Shown here: positions 35,076-46,268 of the stretch, piece by piece
Layout: each line of letters starts with the position of its first letter
Numbering within the stretch: position 1 is the stretch's first letter
From: Phallus indusiatus
Taxonomy: Eukaryota; Basidiomycota; Agaricomycetes; Phallales; Phallaceae
Assembly (NCBI GenBank): GCA_027605045.1
Contig: JAQFWX010000060.1
Span: forward strand, 153,904-217,903
Direction: 5' to 3'
DNA: 64,000 bases
Program-made: the position numbers and the translations under genes
Notes under the pieces: model-generated
The model's input: only the letters and a program-made list of their open reading frames with translations
What the model was told of the DNA's origin: nothing
Database searches by the model: none

Positions 35076-36097
35076 AAATAGCACCGTAGCCTATTCCATC
35101 GGATGAAAAGAATGCTCACACGAAATAGAACGCCCAAAAATGAGCCAACGTGATGGTGCCTAAGATCTCAATGAGGGGGGATTCGGCAGGATGAAATTCT
35201 GTTTGTAGGTATCAGGTGCTTTAGTACCATAGTCCATGGAATGTTCCATTGTTTCTCCGAAAGGTTCTGTCAAATGTTTTATTCTCTTCAAGTGGTTACT
35301 GTGCGTCACTAGACACGCATCGTATGTATCCATTCTTTTCAATAATTAATAATGACAGGAAAATGTCTATGACCACAAAGGTTTCCTCTGTTCACACATT
35401 TTTCTTTGAAAAATGTCCAGATAAGACGCGTAAAATTGAAATGTTTCATCGATAATTCACTACTGGGTCCAAATGATAGTTTCGTAAGCCTCTTTTTGCT
35501 TCTTAAACCTGGTATACTTGGCCAAGTTGACATTCGTGTCAGGATCAATAACCGCTGCAGAAGTTTGCCATGATTCGAAGTGACGGTTTGTACTCCTTCG
35601 GCTTAGATATAAGACGTTGAGATAGTAATAAGTAAGATAGTAATAAGTAAGCATTGTGTATGTAATTGACACTCACTCTTAAGGGAGAAAAAGCGAGAAG
35701 AAAATGAGACATCGGCGACTTTTCCGTCACGATCGTTATAGAACAGATTTCGGCAGCCTGAGACAGCACCTTTGGTTTGCAATTTCTCGAATGTTTTGAG
35801 GACATGAACCACATTATAAAATATAGCATGCAATGAAATGAAGCGACATCAGGAGGACGAAAGTGGTTAACAATGATGTCGAGATATGCTGTATTTCAAT
35901 AACCTATATTTGTATGTACATTGAAAAAAAGAGGTTTATATACGTGTGCGTACGATCCTTATTTCATGCAAGGGTGCTGGCGTGGCAGACGCCTGTAGTT
36001 TACCAGGCCACTGGCAACTGTCACAACAGCGCTCGATTGAATGGTGTCTCACGTAAGCCTTTTCCCCTTTAGCGTGCATCCGCGAAAAAACTTCTAC
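35076..36097. other. Unassigned region, possible small minus-strand gene
   Basis: A two-part minus-strand reading between 35829 and 35339 can be joined over an intron that contains the 15-nt tandem repeat. It lacks a convincing start codon in the right frame and any known domain, so I do not call a gene. The right end should carry the ENP2 promoter. Confidence 0.3.
35621..35650. repeat. Perfect 15-nt tandem duplication
   Basis: GATAGTAATAAGTAA occurs twice back to back with no change, indicating recent slippage. Confidence 0.95.
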
Positions 36098-38811
36098 ATG
36101 TCGAATTCCGTTAAAGTCTATACTATTAACGGAGCAGCATCTGGTTCGACAACATCCCTTCCTGACTGGCTTATCCGAAAACGCGCCGCCAAAGGAAAAG
36201 GCAAAAGGGCCATACGAGAACATGTCGAAGGGACGATTGATTTAATCCAGCATCTTGAGTTTCCGGAAGCTAGCAATAGAATCAGAACGACAAGAGATGG
36301 TCATTATGCGATTGCTACTGGAGTTTATAAACCCCAGATGAGAGTCTGGGATTTGGATCAGCTAACTCTGAAATTTGAACGACATTCGGACGTTGAAAAT
36401 GTTGACTTTTTGGTGAGACTTTCTTTGTTTTAATTGAGTCATTGTATATTTATTGAGCACAGATTGGGGAATTAGATTTTATCTAACGATTGGACGAAAA
36501 CCATTCATCTTCAAACGGACCGAACGATCGAACTGCACACACAAGGCGGATTCCATTATCGTACGCGTATACCATGTTTCGGTCGTAGTTTAGGGTACCA
36601 CTTCCCATCGTGCGACCTTATTATATCAGCTAGTGGTCCAGAAGTATACCGACTCAATCTTGATCAAGGCCGGTTTATGCTTCCTCTCGACATGCGCGCC
36701 AGCGGTGGTAGCGGTAGCGACAGCATAGCTGCAGACAGCATCACAGGCGTCAACGTCGTCGACATCAATCCCGCCCACCAGCTGTTCGCGTTCGGCATAG
36801 ACGGAAACGGCACTGTTCAATTCTGGGATCCGAGGTCCCGTTCGCGTGTTGGTGTCTTGACGTTACCTGAGCATGGTCTTTTACCAGTCGTGTCAGAGAG
36901 TGAAAACTTATCCGGATCATCACTTTCCGTCACGGCCATAGCTTCCCGGACGGATGGGCTATCATACGCTATTGGAACATCGACAGGACATACGCTACTT
37001 TATGATATTCGATCACGCCGTCATTATGCGATGAAGGATCAAGGCTATGGTTTACCCGTCAAGTGCTTAGAATGGGTCGAAGGTGGGAGTCGTGTTGCTA
37101 GTGATGGTATGGTTATAAGTGCCGACAAGAAGGTTATTAAAATTTGGGACCGCAATTCAGTACGTTTCCCTGGTCGTTGTTTCCATCTCAGAGAATCTAA
37201 AATCAACCACAAACCCTCCAGCCTGGTATCAATTTCGCGTCAATAACGCCTTCAAACGATATCAACCACTTGCATCAAGTCCCCGGATCAGGTCTTATTA
37301 TGTTGGCCAACGAGGGAATACAAATGAACGCGTATTATATACCTCAACTAGGCCCCGCGCCGAAATGGTGTAGCTTCTTGGATAACATCACGGAAGAAAT
37401 GGAAGACCAAACAGGTCGAAGCCTATATGAAGACTACAAATTTGTCGAGCGTTCTGAATTAGCAAAGTGCGCTGTTTTGTCTCGTCTATTTTCATAGCGC
37501 ATCATATTCAATTAACCAATTATTTATTGCAGACTGGGTTTGGATCATTTGATAGGCACGCCCGCTCTCAAACCATACATGCACGGCTACTTCCTCTCCC
37601 TCAAATTATACGATACAGCACGTGTTATAGCCAACCCGTATATCCATGAAGAACATCGACAAAAAATAATTAAAGAAAAACTGGAAAAACAAGCCGAGAC
37701 GCGTATACGAGCCAGAAAAGGCGTACAGGCTGCTGCTCCGCCACCAAAAGTGAACAAGCTGCTCGCTGAGAAGCTACGCCGTGAGACAGAGAGGGAACTT
37801 ACGCGTGAAGAGAGGAAAAAACGAAGGAGAGAGACGACGGAGGAAGGCGGCAAACTATCAATCACAGAGACTATGACTGCGGAACAGCCCGCTAGTCTCT
37901 TGACAGACGAGCGGTTCAAGGCTCTATTTGAGGATCCCGAGTTCGAGGTTGATACGCAATCAAGGGAGTACAGTCTTCTAAATCCATCTACGGCTGAATT
38001 GGTAAGCCCATTAATTTTCTCGGGAAATCCTCTTGTTCTTACGCATATGCATTTCCGAAAATAGAAACGGAGAAGGACGGCCGTCGAAGAAGAGGAAGAT
38101 GAGAGCGAAAAGAACTCATCTGATGATTTGCGAGATAATAATAGTGATGAAGAAGAAAGTGACCAGTTATCAGAATCAGATGACGAGGACACGGATAGTA
38201 GTGAAGCTGGCGGTAAAGTCCCTATTCCTCTAGTCTTTACCAGCTGATCATCAATACGATAATTTACAGATCTGCACGAATTCAATCCTCGGGCGCGTGG
38301 ACGGGCACAACCTCTGGCTAGTGGAAAATCAAAACCTGACCGCGCATATACTAAGGCTGGAGTAAAGCTCGTTCCTTTGGTTCCGCAAACCGCGACTACG
38401 ACAGGCTCTTCAGGAGCGACCTCTGCTAGCACTACATTCAGAGAGACTAGTTTCGGTGAACGACGACGAAGACCATTGGCCGTGCCTGGAAAAGGAGGCT
38501 TGAGGGCAGACGGTAAAAAGAGCGGTAGCCCAAGCGAAGAGAGGGTTATGGAGATGACATGGGTTCCTAGTGCGACTGGTGGCGAAAGCGAAAACACAGT
38601 TGCGGATGGACGCGGTGGTGGTGGTGGTAAAACAATTAGGAAGTCGAAAGTTAGAGGGGTTGAATTTTTTGGTGCAGGGATGGAGAAGGGTAGACGTCTA
38701 AGTGAGGAAGAGGACGGGACGGGGCTTGATCAAGCCAGTCGGTTTGGAAGAACCAAGCGTCGTTCCGGAGTCCGAAGTGGGAGCAGGAATGTTTTCCGGC
38801 AATTATCTTAA
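36098..38811 (+). CDS. ENP2: ENP2/NOL10 nucleolar WD-repeat protein
   Basis: A nucleolar protein of the small-subunit processome needed for 18S rRNA maturation. Six exons (36098-36412, 36476-37159, 37222-37466, 37533-38001, 38065-38212, 38270-38811) give 800 residues. The start MSNSVKVYTINGA with SLPDWLIRKR matches the family. WD-like strands include YKPQMRVWDLDQLTLKFERH, FDHQGG-type FHYRTRIPCFGR, YHFPSCDLI and GTVQFWDPRSRSRVG. LGLDHLIGTPALKPYMHGYF and a lysine-rich helix precede the NUC153 motif LLTDERFKALFEDPEFEVD. The tail is acidic, then basic. All introns preserve frame. An in-frame ATG at 36041 is possible but adds 19 residues that do not look family-like. The open minus-strand reading opposite the C-terminus is a shadow. 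Confidence 0.92.
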
Positions 38812-39510
38812 AAGGACATACGAATACGTCGTCCACTTACAATACAGTAATCATCACACAAACATGATACATTCTTCGAAGCTAAACCGCGAGAAAAACT
38901 GCGTTTTTCAAATGCTCACACTTGTTTCCCGCCACTGCACCCGGCTCTCTTTACGACAGTTAGGCTATTAGGAGCCTTGGAACATGGTCTTCTCGCTACC
39001 AGTTAGTAAGTTCTGGTTGAGTTATTTGCTTGGTTGTTGTTATGATAAACTTTGTTTGTTTTACTTCTCAAAACAACAGTTCTAAAAGTCTTGAGATATT
39101 ATACATAGCTGTCTGATCAACAGAAAGAACACATAAGGAATGCGATTAATTTGTGTTTTATCCAATTATGACTATGTAACATACATATCACAAGTCATAT
39201 CTCAGCAATCCTTTTCAAATGATCCATGCCGGTTTCAATAGTAAGTGTCTGCGATCTGTCCTGTTCGTGATATATTAAATATTAAATTCCTGATACCGCA
39301 GTATGACGTTACAGTATGATGATAGGAAACAACGGCCACGCCACAGAACTTTTTCCAAGAGATAAACATTCAAAATGTTAGTGTGTTTCCCGACGCAGTC
39401 CATCACTAAATGACAAGCATCACAGCCTACTGCGTACCGAGCCGCATATATGTATACAAGACAAGTAACTCGAACCTCAGACAACCTTCAGTTTGCAATT
39501 TCCTTTTCAA
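38812..39510. other. Intergenic region
   Basis: About 700 nt, AT-rich, no gene supported. It contains the ENP2 3' end and the promoter of the secreted protein. Confidence 0.45.
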
Positions 39511-40413
39511 ATGAAGACGACGATTTTCTTCCTAGTCACCAATGCTCTCGTACTGGCAGCGATGAATCCTTCCAATACTATCAATCCCTTTCCCATTCCG
39601 TTTTCTTCCACATTTCAAGAACCAAGCCCACCGTTGATACAAACCGAATTTACAGCCAATTATATGCAGGTATATAGTATACATAACAATCGGCATGAAT
39701 GTCTCTCCTTATATTTTCTTTTTCAGCTCAAATATGATGATACTGGGATAAACCATCCGGTGACAGGATTTGTGAGTACTAGTTCAGACAACGATCTCCG
39801 ATTGGTCCGAACCGATAAACGGAATATTTTAGGCTTTCTTTTCTCCATCCGCCAAAAAAATAAGGCTGGATGGTACCGACGGAACAATCTTCAATTCTAT
39901 ATTCGATTTCAATAACATCACTGCTAATGGCGAAGTGAGCAACCGTCAGCTTACTTTTATAAATGGGGTAAAATCATCTCAAACCACGTGCTTTTCCGAA
40001 TTGTAAGGATTTTTTTTCCTGTTTTTTTTTTTAACTCTCAAGCTGTTTCGATATTAGTGTTGTACCTGCTGAACCTTTATTTACCTCGGACATGCTTAAT
40101 ACATCGGGTGCCGTTTTCATTGGGATTCAAGAAGATGCCCTGTATGGGCCCTTAAATGCTTGGCAGTTTACGGTGAGCCGTCTTTCTCTCCTTTATGCAT
40201 GCTTATTCAGATGAAGCAATGAAAATGCTTTAGTTCCCCGTCCCGCCCCCGCAACTTTCCGCGCTAGTCACAGCATTCCTTGATAGCAATAACACTCTGG
40301 TCCGATTCGATTTTTCTGTTCCTGGACCTTTGCGTACATTCGCCACAACTCGCTTTTTCAACATCGTAATAGGACCTGTGGACCCAATTGTCTTTCAATC
40401 CGACTGTCAGTAA
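39511..40413 (+). CDS. Small secreted protein, unknown function
   Basis: A predicted secreted protein of 222 residues in five exons (39511-39669, 39727-39771, 39833-40002, 40058-40172, 40234-40413), all phases consistent. The start MKTTIFFLVTNALVLAAMNP is a clear signal peptide. The mature part has two blocks that look like repeated beta structure: AKKIRLDGTDGTIFNSIFDF and FVVPAEPLFTSDMLNTSGAV with FIGIQEDALYGPLNAWQF, and it ends with FFNIVIGPVDPIVFQSDCQ. N-glycosylation sites occur (NIT, NTS, NNT). There are only two cysteines, one at the penultimate position. I do not recognise a family with a known role. A cell-wall or extracellular function is a guess from the signal peptide. Confidence 0.75.
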
Positions 40414-41870
40414 ACCTCAGAGCGATGATGTATTACTAGTAGCGTAGTTGATATACAAAGGCATCGTTTTTTGGTCTGATTTTCTTCTTGTCACAATCCA
40501 GCATGTGGTATCTAGATACAGTTTTGCTTTTCTAAGTCACTTGTATCATAATGTATTCGACCAAAGCCTCCGAGCGAATTCAGTATTACAGCTCCTAGAG
40601 GCTTACACCATCGAGGACATTATTAAAGGTAAGGTGGTTTATATGCCGTCTTAAGCATTCTGTCTAACTCTTCCTTTCTCATCTCGTTTAGTTGACTTGA
40701 AAACTGGTGGAAAATGGTAATTTCACCAAGTTTCCTGATAATAGCCTTGGGAGGACCCCTCGATTCGGAATTGCTAATTTGACGGTGATGTTGTGTTCCC
40801 TGCGACTACAATCTACAATCTCTGTGTAGATGACCATGATATTCGTTTGAGTAATGAAATTAGGCCTCCAAAACTTCGGTATGATCCCCCAGACAAGACA
40901 AGAAAGGCAGTATTTTCTTCCCCGGGCCGTATACCGAAATATAAATAGCCAGGGTTAAAAGGCTTCGAAGTGTATTATGAACCGTTTTTCTCAGTTACTC
41001 GAGTATAACCGGATGGTTATACGATGCCCCGTCAGGGGAGATACAATCTCCTTAGACTCCTCGTTGGACTTCGGCTCCCGGCACTTACTTCCAGGACAGG
41101 ACTTTCAGAGCAATGTGAAAGCCGGTTAACCCGATTCTATTGACATTTTAATACTCAATACTGTCGTCACTAAAGTCATTAGCATTCGCTTTAACTCGAA
41201 TTTGAGATTCTGAGTTACTATTAATAGAGCTAGTGAACGTGATTATCAGAATTTATTCAGTTTTCTTGATCTTCCAACTAGTTAGGATTTTCGTTTAATT
41301 CCCTTACTAGGAAAGTCTATTATGGGAATTGGTATTACTCTAATTGATTGAAAATCCGAACATAGGACAATACTAAATTAGTAAAATCTCAATTGCTATT
41401 TGGTTCAAAGATAATCTCGGAAATCCGCTCTTTGATAAATCGAGGATCCCGTATCGCCCAACCAAATTGCTGCATAGTATATAAATTCGCCGAGCACTCC
41501 CACAAGGCAGAGAGCCTGAGACTGTGGAGGTATATTGTCACTACACTGTCGGTCGTATGAAACCTCCGATATGCTGACTCCGCTCGGATTTGCTTGGGTA
41601 GAAAAAAAAAGAGCGTCAATGCGTCCTTTGAAGATGTCGGTAAGTCTGATTCGAAGTTAGGAATTAATAATAACCAGAACGTACGCCACAATAACAGTCT
41701 CAAACAATATGCCTTTAATCACCGGCGAAATTGAATCTTGATTGTTACATAACGACTTCTTGTCCTTCAATTCCATGCTCACATTCCCTAGGAAATGAGT
41801 TGTAAGTTATACAACCATAAAAGATGAGACTTAAATTGAATTGGCTGTAACCTTGTCGATAAACAGCATC
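40414..41870. other. Unassigned region
   Basis: No gene can be supported. An open plus-strand stretch near 40783-40950 (DGDVVFPATTIYNLCVDDHD) and a minus-strand stretch at 41389-41703 show no known domain and no consistent splicing. They may be remnants. Confidence 0.35.
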
Positions 41871-43967
41871 TTATTCAATTTCGCGTATTACTGGTATCTG
41901 CAAGTCTATCAGCTCATAATTAGACCATCCCAGGGTCAAAGATTCCGCTCGTTCACGCTGAATGTGCGACCATTCAACGGATCTGTCTTCATCAAAATAA
42001 CTGTCATGGACACCGTCATTTGCCCTCATCTCTTCTTCACTACTAAACTCATTACGCTGTTCGTCGAAGATACGGCGCCGACATAAGGAAAATAACTCAT
42101 CGAACCATCCTCTCTCGGAATCCCAATCGACAACTTGGTTATCAGATGTCTTCCAAAAGGTACGAGGACTCAACGAGTGGATCTGGATATAGGCGTTCGG
42201 CAGAATACGGGAGATGTGAGCGTTAGTGACGAAACGTGGGATGGTGTCTGGTAATTTAGGGTTGTCTTTGAATGACGTCTGGTGGTTCTCTAGTTGGAGA
42301 ACAAGTGCCCCCAGAGAAGACTCGGCAATTTTCCATTGAAGGGGGATTATCTTGGTCTAATGAATGAATTAATTAAGTTAATATCTGATATTTCCCCCGA
42401 AAGACATACCTGTGTGGGAAGGCATGTAAATGTATACGTGCCCAAATGTGCGCAACACCAAACATCCAACTTTGGCCATAGCATGCCTGAAACAGCGGTA
42501 CAAAAGTCGGCCGTTCTATGCAACTTACCTTCCGGTTGTAGCAGAATCTTGAATGAGGATGAATCTTTAATTCGGGTAGTAAGCAGGGCAACCTTGATAT
42601 TGACCCTTCCATCTTGATTTCTCCAAGATTTCAAAACAATCGCTGGCCGCGGAATAGTACGCCAATTCTCTTTGGAGAGAGATGGGTCAAACCAATAAGA
42701 TGGATCGATATGCGGGACCGTGAAATTTTCTATCGTAGGCTGTGCAAGGATTTGGATGTGAACCAGCTGTCCGGACGCAACTATGAACGGAGCCGCGTGT
42801 TTTGACAACAATTTCGGAACTGAGGCTTCATTGCAACGCGATCCTGTCTCTATGTCAAATTTCCTTGGATATATGCTGAGAAAATAATATGTAAAAAAAA
42901 AGACTAACCTGTTAGGATTGAAAAGGAAAGAGTGTGTGACCCCGTCAAGTTCCAAAAACACTCGCACCATATATCGTAATTTATTGTTTCAGAGAATTTT
43001 AGACTTCGAGCCACCTCCAGAAAATTTCCATACGTAACATTAGAATCCCGTGCCAGTCTTGAACCTGGCCATGCTTGCTTCTTCGCGAAGACCTGGCGTC
43101 TTCTGCCGCGCGGGGTTCCTGACTGGAGGTGAGGCAAGCTCCATGGAAGATTACCTCGTAGCAACCAGAACAGTGTGTATCCTAAAGATTCCAGATCGTC
43201 GCGACGAGTCAAAGCTATGGTGATGTGACAAGATCAAAATATATACGAGATCACTGTATTGCATATTAGGTGCACCTACTTAGGCCTTGGTGAGCGTTGA
43301 GACTGGCAAACGCTAACGTTCCCATGACAAAGTCAGGATTCAAATTCGGACTTTTGACAACCGGTTCGGACGGAAACGTATACGCCAAGCTAAAATCAAT
43401 TAAGCGTATCTTCCGTTGGTCCGTAGAACACACGAGTATGTTGTCAGGTTTGATATCTCGATGGGCGATATTTAATCCATGGATGAATTTCAAAGCGGAA
43501 AGCTGCACGGAGAATTGAATTCTCGTTTCAACGGCATAAATGGATATGATTTACTCACCATTTGTATAGCCACCTGAGGTACGAGACTTGTTCTAATTGT
43601 CTTGGGGAGATTCGCCATCGCTCTGAGAGGAGGCCCTAATAATTCTAGACAAAGATATTCGAAATGTTCAAATCGACCAATTGCATAGATTTGGGGAATG
43701 GCGGGGTGACTCCTTAGGACAGATAACATTCGTGCTTCGTGTTGAAAAGCCGTGCGTCTGACAGTGAGAGACACTCTGGATTTCTTGACGGCCAGCAATT
43801 TCCCCGTTACCAGATCCTGTCCGCGGTAAACTTTGGCCTGTTTGGCAATGCAAAAAGACAACGGGAGATCTGAATGGTCATAGTGGAAAACTTACAATTC
43901 CTCCCCGACCAATAATGTCACCCAGCTTTATGACGGGACCTTCATCGACCCAATGAGTGGGAGGCAT
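41871..43967 (-). CDS. CK1-like kinase with DFS motif, C-terminal extension and a frameshift
   Basis: A kinase of a casein-kinase-1-like family expanded in Agaricomycetes. Exon 1 (43967-43896) begins MPPTHWVDEG; the Gly loop GRGGIAKVYRG spans the first intron. Next come AVKKS (ATP-site Lys), HRDIKPDN (catalytic loop), LIDFSLAYTF in place of DFG, and MGTLAFASLNAHQGLTLTRR with DDLESLGYTLFWLLRG, the CK1-type signature. The extension has ASGQLVHIQILAQP, SYWFDPSLS and RPAIVL, then a last exon with GWFDELFSLCRRR. Exons 1-4 (43896-43967, 43559-43837, 43280-43502, 42909-43214) leave exon 5 (from 42875) one base out of phase. Around 42966 the reading changes from YDIW to VFLELDG, so one base is missing. 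It may be a young pseudogene or an assembly error. With DFS, catalysis is uncertain. Confidence 0.72.
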
Positions 43968-46268
43968 TTAGATCTTCAACTGAAGAAAGTGTCGTTCTCT
44001 CTCCCTTTTGTATACAAATCAATGCTGTGTAGTTGTCACCAACAGGATATTGAATCACTATATTTAAATGCAAGACAGGTGTCCACTGGAGGTGGACGCC
44101 AGGTAATTCAGTACCTCGGTCAATTCTTAAAAAGTAACCGCCGGTCTTATTTATGTAATTTTAAAAAAATCCCGTGTTGTATCCCTACCAACTGTAAAGA
44201 ATCATCGACTCAGGGGAAGAGACGTACACGACGTACGTACATACAGAAGATGTGTATAATGTGAATACACTGCGGCGCGTACCTCGCGAATATTATAAAT
44301 AGAAATCAATACGCATAATGAAGGATAACGAAAGGTATGATGGAGGACGGGCTCGGACATATTTCGTTGTGACAAACGTCAGAGGTGAATAGAAAGCATG
44401 GCGAATATTCTTTCCCCCCTCTTGTACTATGCCTCTCTCCATAATCTCGGCACAGAAATTATGTGCCGTTATTCTGTCAGATATATGTGAAAACAAGAGA
44501 TTAATGGGTATCGCTGATGTCCGAAACTAGGATGCTGACCCATTCTTTACGCGATATATACAATATACGGCGCGACCAAAATTCCGACGAGGTGGAACAC
44601 ATGAGCACATGCGGCCTGTCGGAAAATGACACAACCACACAGCCACTTTCGTGAAGATCGACGATCGCGTGAGAGACAGTTTGAAAACCTTTTGAATACC
44701 GTAGGTTTCAGGACGATGGAGTTTCGGTTGTTCAAATACCGGGGGAAATGCGTCGGCACCTCAGACAGGCCAGTACCTATGTATGGCAAATGACAATGAC
44801 GACATGGGAAAAGCAGCCGAGCGTAAGAGAGAGAGAGGGAGACGAATTTAGCATTAAAACTGCTTTGGTGAAACTCACCGAGAATTCCATTGGCGATCAA
44901 TCTGGTTCATAACACGAGTACATACTCTGTTCGTCATTTTCTTTGTTAAACATAAACTGCAATGCCATTCGTAGCATTCAGACCGAGTAGTAGTGAGTTT
45001 ACACGCAAGATTGAGACTAAGAAGTCGATTTATCTTGCTTCTGGTTTACCACTGAAATGATTGAATTAGCATGTTGAAATTGATAAGTAGAAAATTTGAG
45101 CGTCCTACGTTTTACCCTCAGATTCGATATCTCTAAGGATTCGATGGCATAGAAACTTCTCTCAGTGAAGGGAAAATAATACGAGACAGAGCCGGTTGGC
45201 AAATGCTTATAGTATATAGTGTTTTATTTTGAGAGTTTCCTATACATATCGAAAAATAGTTGTCGAATTGCAAGTGAAAAGAGGCGGGAGAATCGGAAGA
45301 CCTGGCACTGGGTGAAGAAACAGGAAATTGGTGCGTCCGTACTTTTTACATAATTTTGCTTAAGATTTTACATTTCAGCACAAAAGAAGATGATATTGAC
45401 ACTAGGAAGAATGCTTACCGTCCTGGGGTTGGCATCCAATAGTATTCCTAAATCTAACCTAAATCGCACGAGAACGGTCTCACTCGGGCATGAGTCACTC
45501 ACTTCCCTGCGTGAGCGCTGCCTTGAACAAAACAGCCTTTGTCTACCAAAAAAAGATTGGACAGAAAGGAACTTTGGTCGAAAAAAAATTTTCTGTCCAT
45601 TTCTCACTCTCGAAAGGAGTGGACAAGGAATCTAAATTGGTCAAAGGACAAAGGACGCCGTGCTTTGCCGGTCACTTACGTCACACGACAGTAACTCGGC
45701 ACCCGCTACGGAAGCTTTTAGCTCAAAACCGCGACTTTGGAAAGCTGTCAGTAGAAACGAATTTTGAGTAAACACATATATAGTCTTATGAATAGTTTAC
45801 TGAATTATGCTGATCGCAGAAAAGTACATCTTTTTCAATAAGAGCTTAATGAGTCATTTGCATCTGGACATTCACCTCGTTTTTGATCCTCGTGTCAGGA
45901 ACATTGGCCAAAAGTCGCTGAGGACACAACAAGACTTTATGGTCACGAATTGCTTTCTTGTTCTCGCGCAATGCAGGGTCGCAGAGCCGGTCGCGCCAAT
46001 TTTATCATGCCGGGCTTCTCTTGTCCAGTTCAACATAATCTCAATACACTTTCATGACCAAAATGCAAACGCACACAAAAAAAAACAAAAAAACAAATAG
46101 CATCGGTGGATCACAACTAGCCCGACGAGAAACGACTATATCTAGCTTGAGTTTTTCTCACCTAAACCGTCGCCTTTGCTCTTGCTTCTTGACTATCTAC
46201 CACTAGTACTATCATCATCTCTGTGTACTCGCTTTTCAAAAGCTTAAACTATCACCATTCGACAAACC
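43968..46268. other. Gene-poor 2.3-kb region
   Basis: No gene is supported on either strand. Open stretches (44547-44900 minus, 45390-45771 plus) lack domains and splicing support. Low-complexity A-rich runs occur near 46073-46099. The right end should carry the promoter of the next gene, with a pyrimidine-rich stretch just upstream of 46269. Confidence 0.45.

Noticed and set aside
35339..35833. Small two-exon minus-strand gene
   Set aside because: A spliced reading is possible but the needed frame has no ATG start and no domain supports it.
37587..38597. Long minus-strand open reading opposite the end of ENP2
   Set aside because: It mirrors the acidic and basic tail of ENP2, is Ser-rich without domains, and ENP2 is well supported in this stretch.
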